This document shows, in pieces, positions 14,536 to 22,016 of a stretch of 24,700 nt of DNA. The translations under genes were made by a program, and so were the position numbers. Under the pieces are notes generated by a model. The model made no database searches, was not told the origin of the DNA, and saw only the letters and a list, made by a program, of their open reading frames with translations. This DNA comes from Brachybacterium sp. UMB0905 (GTDB lineage Bacteria > Actinomycetota > Actinomycetes > Actinomycetales > Dermabacteraceae). Numbering within the stretch: the stretch's first letter is position 1; every line of letters begins with the position of its first letter. The stretch lies in assembly GCF_002871795.1 (NCBI RefSeq), contig NZ_PNHL01000008.1, forward strand, positions 1-24,700, in the 5' to 3' direction.

Positions 14536-16218
14536 ATGACCTTGCAGCACTCCACCGCACCCGCCGCCCACGACGCTTCCGCCACCCCCGCCTGGTGGCG
14601 CGATGCCGTGGTCTACCAGGTGTATCCGCGCTCCTTCGCGGACAGCAACGGCGATGGCATGGGGGATCTGCCGGGCATCACCGCGCGCCTGCCCTACATC
14701 GCAGGCCTTGGCGTGGACGCGATCTGGCTGTCCCCCTTCTACCCTTCCCCGCAGCACGACGGCGGCTATGACGTCTCCGACTACACGGACGTGGACCCGC
14801 GCTTCGGGTCCCTCGCCGACGCCGATGCGCTCATCGCCCGTGCCCATGAGCTGGGGCTGAAGGTCATCGTGGACATCGTCCCGAACCACTCCTCGAGCGA
14901 GCATGAGCTGTTCCAGGCCGCCCTGGCTGCCGGTCCTGGCTCCCCCGAACGGGACATGTACGTCTTCGCCGAGGGGAAGGGCGAGCACGGCGAGCTGCCG
15001 CCGAACAACTGGACGTCGATCTTCCACGGCGAGGCGTGGACCCGCGTCACCGAGCCGGACGGCACGCCCGGCCAGTGGTACCTGCACCTGTTCGACACCA
15101 CCCAGCCGGACTGGAACTGGGAGAACCCGGCGGTCCACGAGCTGTTCGAGAGGGTCCTGCGGTTCTGGCTGGATCGCGGGGCCGACGGGTTCCGCGTGGA
15201 CGTCGCCCACGGGATGGTCAAGCCCGAGGGTCTGCCCGATGCGCAGGTCAACTCCGAAGGCCTGATCGACATCCCCGAGGGCGAGGTGCCGATCTACTTC
15301 GACAACGACGGCGTGGTGGACATCTACCGCCAGTGGCGCCCGATCCTGGACTCCTATGAGGGTGATCGGATGATGGTGCTCGAGGCGTGGATCCCCGAGC
15401 ACCGCCTGCCGCAGTACATCGGCCAAGACCGCGCGCACCAGTCCTTCAACTTCGGGTTCCTGCAGGCCCGCTGGGGCGTGGAGACCATGCGCCGCGCGAT
15501 CGAGAAGCCGCTCGCGCTCGCCGATGCGGTGGACTCGCCGACCACCTGGGTGCTGTCCAACCACGACGTGATCCGCCACGCCACCCGCTACGGATTCGCC
15601 CCCGACCACCGCTTCGGGGAGGGCCTCTCGCGCGAGGAGGTGCCGGATGCGGAGCTCGGGCTGCTGCGCGCTCGCGCCGCGAGCCTGCTCATGCTGGCTC
15701 TGCCCGGCAGCGCCTACCTGTACCAGGGCGAGGAGCTGGGCCTGCCGGAGGTCGCGGACATTCCCGATGAGCTGCGGGAGGATCCCGCGCACAAGCGCGC
15801 AGGCGTGCCCGGCCGCGACGGCTGCCGGGTGCCGCTGCCATGGCAGCAGGACGCCCCGGCCTTCGGTTTCTCCCCCACCGGAGAGTCGTGGCTGCCGCAG
15901 CCGGAGGTGTTCGGGCAGCTCGCCGCCGATGCGCAGGAGGGCGTGGAGGGCTCCACGCTCGAGCTGTACCGCACCGCGATCCGTCTGCGCTCCGAGCTGG
16001 GGCTGGGCCGCCCCACCGCGCCGCTGGCCTTCCTCGAGGACCTGCCTGCGCCGGTGCTGGGCCTCACCCGCGGTGACGTGGTAGTGCTGGTCAACACCGG
16101 CGAGGAGGACCTGGAGCTGCCCACGCACCTGCGCGAGGCCGAGCTGCTGGTGGCCTCCGCCCCGTCGGCACCCGGGACGCTGCCGGCCGACACCACGCTG
16201 TGGCTGCGGCGCCGATGA
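14536..16218 (+). CDS. GH13 alpha-glucosidase (oligo-1,6-glucosidase type)
   Basis: A 560-residue cytoplasmic alpha-glucosidase of the AglA/oligo-1,6-glucosidase group. The barrel starts WWRDAVVYQVYPRSFADSNGDG and contains HDGGYDVSDYTDVDPRFG. The catalytic residues are Asp222 in DGFRVDVAHG, Glu283 in VLEAWI and Asp344 in LSNHD. There is no signal peptide. It would release glucose from the short maltodextrins produced by the neighbouring GH13 enzyme, completing the pathway from MalEFG import. It starts 66 bases after the previous gene with a poor ribosome binding site, probably as part of the same transcript. Confidence 0.92.
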   Translation: MTLQHSTAPAAHDASATPAWWRDAVVYQVYPRSFADSNGDGMGDLPGITARLPYIAGLGVDAIWLSPFYPSPQHDGGYDVSDYTDVDPRFGSLADADALIARAHELGLKVIVDIVPNHSSSEHELFQAALAAGPGSPERDMYVFAEGKGEHGELPPNNWTSIFHGEAWTRVTEPDGTPGQWYLHLFDTTQPDWNWENPAVHELFERVLRFWLDRGADGFRVDVAHGMVKPEGLPDAQVNSEGLIDIPEGEVPIYFDNDGVVDIYRQWRPILDSYEGDRMMVLEAWIPEHRLPQYIGQDRAHQSFNFGFLQARWGVETMRRAIEKPLALADAVDSPTTWVLSNHDVIRHATRYGFAPDHRFGEGLSREEVPDAELGLLRARAASLLMLALPGSAYLYQGEELGLPEVADIPDELREDPAHKRAGVPGRDGCRVPLPWQQDAPAFGFSPTGESWLPQPEVFGQLAADAQEGVEGSTLELYRTAIRLRSELGLGRPTAPLAFLEDLPAPVLGLTRGDVVVLVNTGEEDLELPTHLREAELLVASAPSAPGTLPADTTLWLRRR

Positions 16219-16224
16219 CAGGAC

Positions 16225-16252
16225 CGGACATGCCGCGCTGCGGCACTACCAT
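16225..16252 (+). promoter_or_regulatory. possible promoter of the ATP-grasp ligase gene
   Basis: CGGACA at 16225-16230 and TACCAT at 16247-16252 are separated by 16 bases, in the 94-base gap after the alpha-glucosidase gene. The match is moderate. Confidence 0.3.
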
Positions 16253-16312
16253 CGGAGCGAAGCCGCCGCAGCCGACACCGGCCGAAGCGCCCACCGCCCG
16301 AGAGGACCGCCG

Positions 16313-17590
16313 ATGACCCCGACCACCACGTCCCCCCATAGCGCCCGCCCCACGACCGGGGTGGATCTGGTGCTGCTGGGCGGGGACATCGGCATCTACG
16401 CCCTGGCCCGCGCCTTCCATGAGCGCTACGGCATCACCTCCACGGTGATCACCCGCAAGGTGGCCGGTCCCGTCGCGGACTCCTCGATCCTGCGCACTGT
16501 GGAGCTGGGCATGGAGGCCAGCGAGGCGCAGATGCTCGCCGCGCTGCTGGAGGAGGGCCGCAACAAGGCCTCCCGCCCGGATGCGGCGCGTCCCATCCTG
16601 CTGGCCAACGCCGACTTCCTGGTCACGCTGCTGGCGCGGCACCGCCGAGAGCTCGCCGAGTTCTACCACCTCCCGCTGCTGGGCGATGAGGTGCTCGCCG
16701 CGGTGGCGGACAAGGCGGAGTTCACGCGGCTGTGCACCGAGATCGATGTGCCGACCCCGCGCACCGAAGTGCTGGACTTCTCCCCCGGCACCGCCCCGGA
16801 GGTTCCGGCCGAGCTGGATCTGGGCTGGCCGCTGGTGGCGAAGGCGTCCCGCTCCTCGGCGTACAACGCGGTCTCCTTCCCCGGCAAGCGCAAGGTCTTC
16901 GAGATCCATGACCGCGCCGAGCTGGAGGAGCTGGTACAGACCTTGACGGCGGCCGGTTACCGCGACCGTTTCGTGCTGCAGGAGATGATCCCCGGGGACG
17001 ACACCTGCATGCTCTCGGTCACCGCCTACGTGGACTCCCGCGGAGAGGTGACGATGCTGGGCGGTGCGCAGGTGCTGCTCGAGGAGCACACCCCGGGGGC
17101 CCTCGGGAACCCCGCGGCGATGTTCACCACCGAGCTGCCGGACGTGTTCGACCAGTCGGTGCGGTTCCTCGAGCACACCGGGTACCGGGGCTTCGCGAAC
17201 TTCGACGTGAAGGTGGATCCGCGCGATGGGGTGGCGAAGTTCTTCGAGGTCAACCCGCGCATCGGCCGCAACAACTACTACATGACCGCGGCGGGCGCGA
17301 ACGTCGCCGAGCCCGTGGTGGCGGACCTCATCGAGCGCACGGAGCATCCCCGGTCCATGCCGCATCAGGAGGTGCTGTATTCGATCGTGCCGTGGTCCCT
17401 GCTGCGGCGCTATATCGTCGATGCCGATCTGCGTGCCCGGGTGCGCGCGATCGGCAAGCAGCGCACCGTCCACCCCCTGGCCTATTCGGTGGAGGGCATG
17501 AAGCGTCGACTCTATGTGGCAGCGGCGATGGCGAACCAGATCAAGAAGTTCCTGCAGCACTACCCGCGGCCGACGACCGACGGGTTCTGA
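16313..17590 (+). CDS. ATP-grasp ligase, D-aspartate ligase-like
   Basis: A 425-residue ATP-grasp enzyme joining a carboxylate to an amine through an acyl-phosphate. Seen: an N-terminal Rossmann-like domain (VDLVLLGGDIGIYALARAF), an ATP-binding Lys178 in PLVAKASRSS, the QEMIPGDD segment at 223-230, and the metal ligands in FANFDVKVDPRDG (Asp298) and FFEVNPRIGRNN (Glu312, Asn314). The whole pattern, including YVDxxGEV, EEHTPGALGN and YRGFANFD, closely recalls the Enterococcus D-aspartate ligase Aslfm, which adds D-Asp to the peptidoglycan stem peptide. A role in adding a D-amino acid (D-Asp or D-Glu) to the cross-bridge is therefore likely but inferred. AGAGGA lies six bases before the ATG. 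Confidence 0.82.
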   Translation: MTPTTTSPHSARPTTGVDLVLLGGDIGIYALARAFHERYGITSTVITRKVAGPVADSSILRTVELGMEASEAQMLAALLEEGRNKASRPDAARPILLANADFLVTLLARHRRELAEFYHLPLLGDEVLAAVADKAEFTRLCTEIDVPTPRTEVLDFSPGTAPEVPAELDLGWPLVAKASRSSAYNAVSFPGKRKVFEIHDRAELEELVQTLTAAGYRDRFVLQEMIPGDDTCMLSVTAYVDSRGEVTMLGGAQVLLEEHTPGALGNPAAMFTTELPDVFDQSVRFLEHTGYRGFANFDVKVDPRDGVAKFFEVNPRIGRNNYYMTAAGANVAEPVVADLIERTEHPRSMPHQEVLYSIVPWSLLRRYIVDADLRARVRAIGKQRTVHPLAYSVEGMKRRLYVAAAMANQIKKFLQHYPRPTTDGF

Positions 17591-17592
17591 GG

Positions 17593-17623
17593 CGGCGGAT
17601 CGGCGAGATCAGCCGGTCCGCCG
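17593..17623. terminator. bidirectional terminator hairpin
   Basis: CGGCGGATCGGC and GCCGGTCCGCCG form a 12-bp stem with one G-U wobble and a 7-base loop. It fills the 43-base gap between two convergent genes and could serve both. Neither side has a long T-run. Confidence 0.6.
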
Positions 17624-17633
17624 AGCCGCGCAG

Positions 17634-18572
17634 TCATCTGGTCTGCGACGTGGCATCCTCACCGGTCTCGCCCGCTGGATCCTCCAGAGAGCGGCAGGAG
17701 TCCTTCAGCAGCTGGAGACGGCCGGCCTCGTTGAGGTCCTCGACGCGCAGAATCTGATCCGTCTGCGCGAACCTCTCCCAGTCGAGCTCCAGCTCGGCCT
17801 CGCGCCACAGCACATCGAACTCGTCCAGCAGCAGCTCATGCAGGTGGCTAGAGCGGTGCAGCTCGTAGGTGAAGAAGTCGTTCGCGGTGATCTTGCCGTG
17901 GTGACGGTCGTCGTTGTGCATGTACGGACCGGTGACGATGACGTCGTCGACCTTGTACGTGTCGTTGAACAGGGGCCGGTCTAGAAAACGCACCTGCGCA
18001 TCCGGCCGCGCGCGGCCAGAGCTGCCATCGACGATGGCGCGCAGCACATTCAAGTAGTTGCTCACCACGCGCTCGTGATCGCCGTAGACGAGGCGGAAGG
18101 ACTCGGCCCAGGGCGGCACGACGAGCAGCCGGACTGATGCGCCACGCTCCACCGCCTGCTCAATGTGCGGTCGCAGCTCTGCGGTCAGCAGGTGACGGTA
18201 GCCCACCGCCCAGAAGGTCTGGGAGCACGTGGCGAGCAGATCCTGCAGCAGGGCGGACTTGTCGAAATGCAGATTGGAGATGCCGAGCTTCTCGATCCCC
18301 TCCAGGAACAGGTCATTCTCATGCTGCCGGAATTTCACGAAGGTCTCTGCGGCGAGCACGAGGACCGAGGCCATGAGCGATGTCGCGATCGCCAGCCACA
18401 GATTCGCCCCGAACCCCTCATCATCCTGGGAGTTCAGGTACGCGATGACCGACACGGCAGTGAGCACGCTTAGCGCCAACAGGGCGTAGACGTTGGACTG
18501 CAGGTGGTAGGCGCTGATGCGCTCCAGCAGAGGGAGACGTTCGCGCCCCAGTCGGCGTCGGCGGCGCACCAT
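17634..18572 (-). CDS. two-helix membrane protein with PLD-like cytoplasmic domain
   Basis: A 312-residue protein. A basic N-terminus (RRRRRLGRERL) is followed by two membrane helices (about 28-46 and 56-77) and a soluble domain (about 106-260). That domain reads like a phospholipase D fold: an opening helix-strand (LLQDLLATCSQTFWAVGYR), then ERGASVRLLVVPP, then VRFLDRPLFNDTYKVDDVIVTGPY. The catalytic HxK of true PLD enzymes is replaced by NDTYKVDD, so it is probably a non-catalytic sensor or scaffold. From memory a similar strand pattern occurs in the DUF5919-type domain of actinobacterial regulators. The ATG overlaps the acetyltransferase stop by one base (TAATG), with GGAGG seven bases upstream, so the two proteins are made together. 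The function is unknown. Confidence 0.75.
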   Translation of the reverse strand: MVRRRRRLGRERLPLLERISAYHLQSNVYALLALSVLTAVSVIAYLNSQDDEGFGANLWLAIATSLMASVLVLAAETFVKFRQHENDLFLEGIEKLGISNLHFDKSALLQDLLATCSQTFWAVGYRHLLTAELRPHIEQAVERGASVRLLVVPPWAESFRLVYGDHERVVSNYLNVLRAIVDGSSGRARPDAQVRFLDRPLFNDTYKVDDVIVTGPYMHNDDRHHGKITANDFFTYELHRSSHLHELLLDEFDVLWREAELELDWERFAQTDQILRVEDLNEAGRLQLLKDSCRSLEDPAGETGEDATSQTR

Positions 18573-19150
18573 TACGCGTCCTCCTCGCGCACGAGGTACA
18601 GGGTGTCCAGGCCGGGTCCCCGATCATCGACCAGGCGCTCGAGGACCCGGAATCCCAGCTGGTCCAGCAGAGCGAGGTGTCCATCGTTCGTGGACCAGGT
18701 GCGCGTGGCCACCAGGCGATCGGCCAGCTGCGCCGCGTGGAGCATCACGGCATACAGCGCCCGCGATATTCCGCGCCGACGATGCGGAGGATCCACCACG
18801 AGGGTGGTGATGTACCAGCAGGGAGCATCGAACCCCTGGACCGGCAGCTCATAGTCCGGTCGAAAACTCATGAAGGCGATGACTGCGCCCTGCTCATCCC
18901 GGACGAGCAGGAACTGCTGCTCGCGCATGCTCGCGAAGTATTCACGCGGCCCCTCGGGGGCAGTCCGCAGGCGGGTCGGATCCGGCTCCGAGAGCTCCTG
19001 CACGGTGCTTGATTCTCGCGCGGACAGCGGGGGGATGAACTCACCGTCGGCGGCGTGCAGCAAGCGCCACACCTCCCCGACGTCTGCATCATGCAGCGGA
19101 AAGGGGCCCTCGATCGCATCGGCCCAGTGAGACGGTGACGCCTGTGTCAT
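18572..19150 (-). CDS. GNAT-family N-acetyltransferase
   Basis: A 192-residue acetyltransferase of the GNAT fold, transferring acetyl from acetyl-CoA to an unknown amine. Seen: the core strand-helix motif ITTLVVDPPHRRRGISRALY (about 115-133), with the RRRGI acetyl-CoA pyrophosphate loop, and the later STNDGHLALLDQLGF segment typical of the C-terminal half. The start at 19150 (MTQASPSHWAD) is preferred over a reading that begins 27 codons earlier, because that extension runs through a tandem repeat. TAGAGT seven bases upstream and no ribosome binding site suggest a leaderless mRNA. It is the first gene of a two-gene operon with the PLD-like membrane protein. Confidence 0.88.
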   Translation of the reverse strand: MTQASPSHWADAIEGPFPLHDADVGEVWRLLHAADGEFIPPLSARESSTVQELSEPDPTRLRTAPEGPREYFASMREQQFLLVRDEQGAVIAFMSFRPDYELPVQGFDAPCWYITTLVVDPPHRRRGISRALYAVMLHAAQLADRLVATRTWSTNDGHLALLDQLGFRVLERLVDDRGPGLDTLYLVREEDA

Positions 19151-19157
19151 GCACAGG

Positions 19158-19185
19158 ACTCTACCGCCGCCAGGTGCCACGTCAT
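19158..19185 (-). promoter_or_regulatory. probable leaderless promoter of the acetyltransferase operon
   Basis: On the minus strand TAGAGT (-10, 19163-19158) lies seven bases before the ATG, with ATGACG (-35, 19185-19180) 16 bases further up. The -35 overlaps the first unit of the tandem repeat. Confidence 0.5.
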
Positions 19186-19251
19186 GGCGCTGCACGGGGT
19201 CACGGCGCTGCAAGGAGTCACGGCCCGGCACGAGTTATGGCGCTGCAGGCG
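19181..19251. repeat. four imperfect 18-bp tandem repeats
   Basis: Four head-to-tail units: GTCATGGCGCTGCACGGG (19181), GTCACGGCGCTGCAAGGA (19199), GTCACGGCCCGGCACGA (19217, one base short) and GTTATGGCGCTGCAGGCG (19234). Units 1 and 2 agree at 15 of 18 positions; units 1 and 4 share an identical stretch of eleven bases (ATGGCGCTGCA). The array lies between the divergent promoters of the acetyltransferase operon and the PEBP gene. Confidence 0.8.
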
Positions 19252-19256
19252 AGCGC

Positions 19257-19285
19257 TCGACATCACCGCGGCGCCTGCCTAGGGT
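19257..19285 (+). promoter_or_regulatory. probable leaderless promoter of the PEBP gene
   Basis: TCGACA (19257-19262) and TAGGGT (19280-19285) are 17 bases apart, and the ATG follows seven bases after the -10 box. This is the geometry of a leaderless transcript. The -35 lies five bases beyond the tandem repeat. Confidence 0.55.
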
Positions 19286-19292
19286 GACCGGT

Positions 19293-19775
19293 ATGACGCA
19301 GAGCACCTTCACCCTGACCTCCGCCGCGACCCCTGACGGCTCCGTGGTGGCCCCGCAGCAGCTGGTCGCCTCCCAGGGCGGCGAGAATCTCTCCCCGGAC
19401 CTGACGTGGGAGGGCGCCCCAGAGGGCACGAAGTCCTTCGCGGTCACCTGCTATGACCCCGATGCGCCGACGGGCTCCGGCTTCTGGCACTGGATCGCCT
19501 GGGATATCCCGGCCTCCACCACCTCCCTGCCGGTCGGCGTGGCCCGTGACGAGGCATCCCTCCAGCAGGCGGTTAATGACTTCGGCAACCCCGGATACGA
19601 CGGTCCCGAGCCCCCGCCCGGGCCCTCGCACCGGTACGTCTTCACCGTGCATGCCCTGCCGGTGGAGTCCCTCGAGGCGGACCCGTCGGCCCCGCATGTG
19701 CAGACCCGGTTCGCGATCTTCACTCAAGCGCTCGCGTCTGCCTCCTTCACCGCCCACTATCAGGTGAAGAGCTGA
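19293..19775 (+). CDS. YbhB/YbcL-type PEBP-family protein
   Basis: A 160-residue protein of the phosphatidylethanolamine-binding / Raf kinase inhibitor-like family, bacterial YbhB/YbcL branch. Seen: the conserved GGENLSPDLTWEGAPEGTKSFAVTCYDPDAPTG region (about 29-61), with the DPDAP ligand-pocket motif, then FWHWIAWDIP, and GPEPPPGPSHRYVFTVHAL near the end. These match the family along its whole length. There is no signal peptide, so it is cytoplasmic. The physiological ligand of bacterial members is mostly unknown. It is divergent from the acetyltransferase operon and may share control through the repeat array. Confidence 0.93.
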   Translation: MTQSTFTLTSAATPDGSVVAPQQLVASQGGENLSPDLTWEGAPEGTKSFAVTCYDPDAPTGSGFWHWIAWDIPASTTSLPVGVARDEASLQQAVNDFGNPGYDGPEPPPGPSHRYVFTVHALPVESLEADPSAPHVQTRFAIFTQALASASFTAHYQVKS

Positions 19776-19841
19776 CGCACCAGAGGGAAAAACTCCACGA
19801 CCCCTCGGGCGCGCCCCATCGGCCCCGCTCAACAGGGCTCG

Positions 19842-19847
19842 TAGTCT
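19842..19847 (+). promoter_or_regulatory. -10 box before the first glycosyltransferase gene
   Basis: TAGTCT ends six bases before the ATG at 19854, again a leaderless arrangement. The -35 region is weak. Confidence 0.35.
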
Positions 19848-19853
19848 CGGAGC

Positions 19854-21221
19854 ATGGCTCTGTGGACTTTCCGCCGCCGCGCGTCCGCTCGCGGATCAGA
19901 CCTGGGTAGCACCGAGGTCATCCGTTCGGCGGACGCGCGAGGCGCCGGGGGGTGCGAGGCTCGGGGTGTGAACATGATCCGTCTGCGGACCCCGGCCCGT
20001 ACCGCCGCCGAGACCGAGCGCCCCCTGCGGGTGCTCATCACCACCGACTGGTGGGAGCCGGTGGTCAACGGCGTGGTGGCCTCCGTCCTGACGCTGCGCC
20101 GGGAGCTGCTGGCACTGGGCTGCGATGTGCGCGTGCTGACTCTGGCTGAAGGATTCCGCACCCACCATGAGCCCGGGGTGTACCGCATCGGCTCGGTGAG
20201 CGCGGGCATGGTGTACGACCGCGCCCGGATCGGTATGCCGGCCAATCGTCGGGTGCTGCAGGACATCCTGGCCTGGGGGCCGGACGTGGTGCATTCGCAG
20301 TGCGAATTCTCCACCTACATGTGGGCCCGGAAGATCTCGCGGATGCTCGCGGTGCCGCTCGTGCACACGTACCACACGATCTACGAGGACTACACGCACT
20401 ACTACTCCCCCAGCCGCACCGTCGGCCGCAAGGTCGTCGCCTCCTTCTCCCGTCGCATCCTGGCCGGCTGCGATGCCGTGGTGGTGCCCACCGCGAAGGT
20501 CTCGCGCCTGCTGACCGGCTACGGGGTGCGTCGGCCGATCCACGTGGTGCCCACCGGGCTGGATCTCACGCGTTTCCGCCCCGCTCAGAGCCGTCTCGAA
20601 CAGGCCGATGTGCAGCTGCTGCGTGAACGCGCCGGCGTGAGGCCGGATCAGCGGATGCTGGTGTCGGTGTGCCGCCTGGCCAAAGAGAAGAACCTCGACG
20701 AGGTGCTCGAGATGGTTGCAGCCTGCGGACGCGAGGACGTGGTGCTCGTGCTGGTGGGCGATGGGCCGCACCGCGCTGAGCTTGAGGCGCATGCCCGAGC
20801 GCTCGGCATCGCCGAGAGGGTGCGGTTCATGGGCGTGGTGGATCCCAGCCAGGTGCAGCGCTGGTACCGCGCCGGTGACGTGTTCGTCTCCGCATCCCGC
20901 TCCGAGACCCAAGGGCTGACGTTCATCGAGGCCCTCGCCTGCGGCACCCCGCTGCTGTGCCACCGCGACCCGTCGATCGACCAGGTGGTGCTCGATGGTC
21001 GCACCGGCTGGCAGTACGAAGACCCCGAGGAGTTCGCGGCCCTGCTGGGCAACCTCCTGGATGATCCCCACCGTCACGCCGCGATGAGCGCCGCCGCGAT
21101 CGAGCATGCCCGTGCCACCTGCGGCGCGCAGCAGTTCGCGCGCTCGGTGATGGAGGTGTACGGGCAGGTGCGGCGGCGCCGCTCCCGCCGCGTCATCGCG
21201 CGAACGGCGATGGTCGCGTGA
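19854..21221 (+). CDS. GT4 glycosyltransferase, diacylglycerol glucosyltransferase-like (LafA type)
   Basis: A 455-residue GT-B glycosyltransferase of family GT4. Seen: TDWWEPVVNGVVASV near 64-78 (acceptor-side loop), the segment FSTYMWARKISRMLAVPLVHTYHTIYEDYTHYY, and the retaining-enzyme EX7E motif Glu351-Glu359 in SETQGLTFIEAL. HTYHTIYEDYTHY is characteristic of 1,2-diacylglycerol 3-alpha-glucosyltransferases such as LafA and the Acholeplasma MGS enzyme, so it probably places the first hexose on diacylglycerol at the membrane. Two starts are possible: ATG 19854, with a -10 box six bases upstream, or GTG 19968, with GAGG eight bases upstream. The first 55 residues are not conserved. Its stop overlaps the next gene by four bases (GTGA). 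Confidence 0.87.
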   Translation: MALWTFRRRASARGSDLGSTEVIRSADARGAGGCEARGVNMIRLRTPARTAAETERPLRVLITTDWWEPVVNGVVASVLTLRRELLALGCDVRVLTLAEGFRTHHEPGVYRIGSVSAGMVYDRARIGMPANRRVLQDILAWGPDVVHSQCEFSTYMWARKISRMLAVPLVHTYHTIYEDYTHYYSPSRTVGRKVVASFSRRILAGCDAVVVPTAKVSRLLTGYGVRRPIHVVPTGLDLTRFRPAQSRLEQADVQLLRERAGVRPDQRMLVSVCRLAKEKNLDEVLEMVAACGREDVVLVLVGDGPHRAELEAHARALGIAERVRFMGVVDPSQVQRWYRAGDVFVSASRSETQGLTFIEALACGTPLLCHRDPSIDQVVLDGRTGWQYEDPEEFAALLGNLLDDPHRHAAMSAAAIEHARATCGAQQFARSVMEVYGQVRRRRSRRVIARTAMVA

Positions 21222-21994
21222 GCGCCGTGAGCGATCCGGTGCGCCCGGCGGCGGGGCTTCCCCGCCGCGAACGTGCCGGGAGCGTGCGAGTCAGCCGCCT
21301 CGGATCCGACGGCACCCGGGCAGGACGCCCGTCGGCCCGCGATGCGGACGATGTACGGGCCGAGACTCCCGCAACCGCTGCTCGCGCCGACGAGTCGCAT
21401 ACCGCGCGACGCCGCGACCCGCTGGCGATCGCCGCCCGGCTGTCCCCGCTGCTGGGGCTCGCGTTGAGCATCGGCCTGGTGTGGTGGGGGCTGGACAGCG
21501 GGGTGCTGCGCTCGCTCGCGAATTTGCAGGCCTTCATCGATTCCCTGGGCGCCTGGGGGCCGATCGTGTTCCTCATCGTCTCCGCCGCGGCGGTGGTGTT
21601 CCCGATCGTGCCCGGCGGGCTGCTGGTGATCGCCGGCCCGGTGCTGTTCGGGGCGATCGAAGGCACCGTGTACAACTACATTGCGGTCTGTGCGGGCTCG
21701 CTGCTGAACTTCCTCATCGCCCGCCACGTGGGGCTCGCGCTGATCGAACGGATCTTCCCCGCCCGCCTGGTGGACAAGTACCTGGGCTGGACTCGCAGCC
21801 CCCATTTCACGCGGGCCTTCGCGATCGCGATCGTGCTGCCCGTGGCTCCCGATGATCTGCTGTGCTACCTCGCCGGCACCACCCGCATGCGCTGGGGCAC
21901 CTATGTGGCGATCATCCTGCTGGGCAAACCGTGGGCGCTGGTCGCCTACGGGCTAGGGATCTCCACGGTGCTGCTGCAGCTGGTGCCATGGTGA
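21218..21994 (+). CDS. TVP38/TMEM64 (VTT/DedA-like) membrane protein
   Basis: A 258-residue membrane protein. About 70 charged, disordered residues precede a first helix (about 73-92) and a VTT-type core. Seen: VVFPIVPGGLLVIAGPVLFG (re-entrant loop and glycines), then NYIAVCAGSLLNFLIARHVG, and later VLPVAPDDLLCYLAGTTRMRWGTYV. These are the conserved parts of TVP38/SNARE-associated family proteins, which from recent work on relatives are thought to move lipids between leaflets. It sits between two glycolipid-type glycosyltransferases, overlapping the first by four bases and 22 bases before the second. A role in flipping or supplying lipid substrate or product is an inference from that position. 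Confidence 0.88.
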   Translation: MSAVSDPVRPAAGLPRRERAGSVRVSRLGSDGTRAGRPSARDADDVRAETPATAARADESHTARRRDPLAIAARLSPLLGLALSIGLVWWGLDSGVLRSLANLQAFIDSLGAWGPIVFLIVSAAAVVFPIVPGGLLVIAGPVLFGAIEGTVYNYIAVCAGSLLNFLIARHVGLALIERIFPARLVDKYLGWTRSPHFTRAFAIAIVLPVAPDDLLCYLAGTTRMRWGTYVAIILLGKPWALVAYGLGISTVLLQLVPW

Positions 21995-22016
21995 CCCCCG
22001 GGAAGGAGACACGCTG

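Noticed and set aside
14541..14547. CTTGCAG at the start of the alpha-glucosidase gene as a further operator half-site
   Set aside because: It is a single half-site within codons 2-4, lacks a partner arm, and the same heptamer-like sequence occurs elsewhere by chance.
14185..17560. Two long minus-strand open frames (647 and 489 codons)
   Set aside because: They are antisense to the alpha-glucosidase and ATP-grasp genes, both of which have clear catalytic motifs. The antisense products have shadow-like composition.
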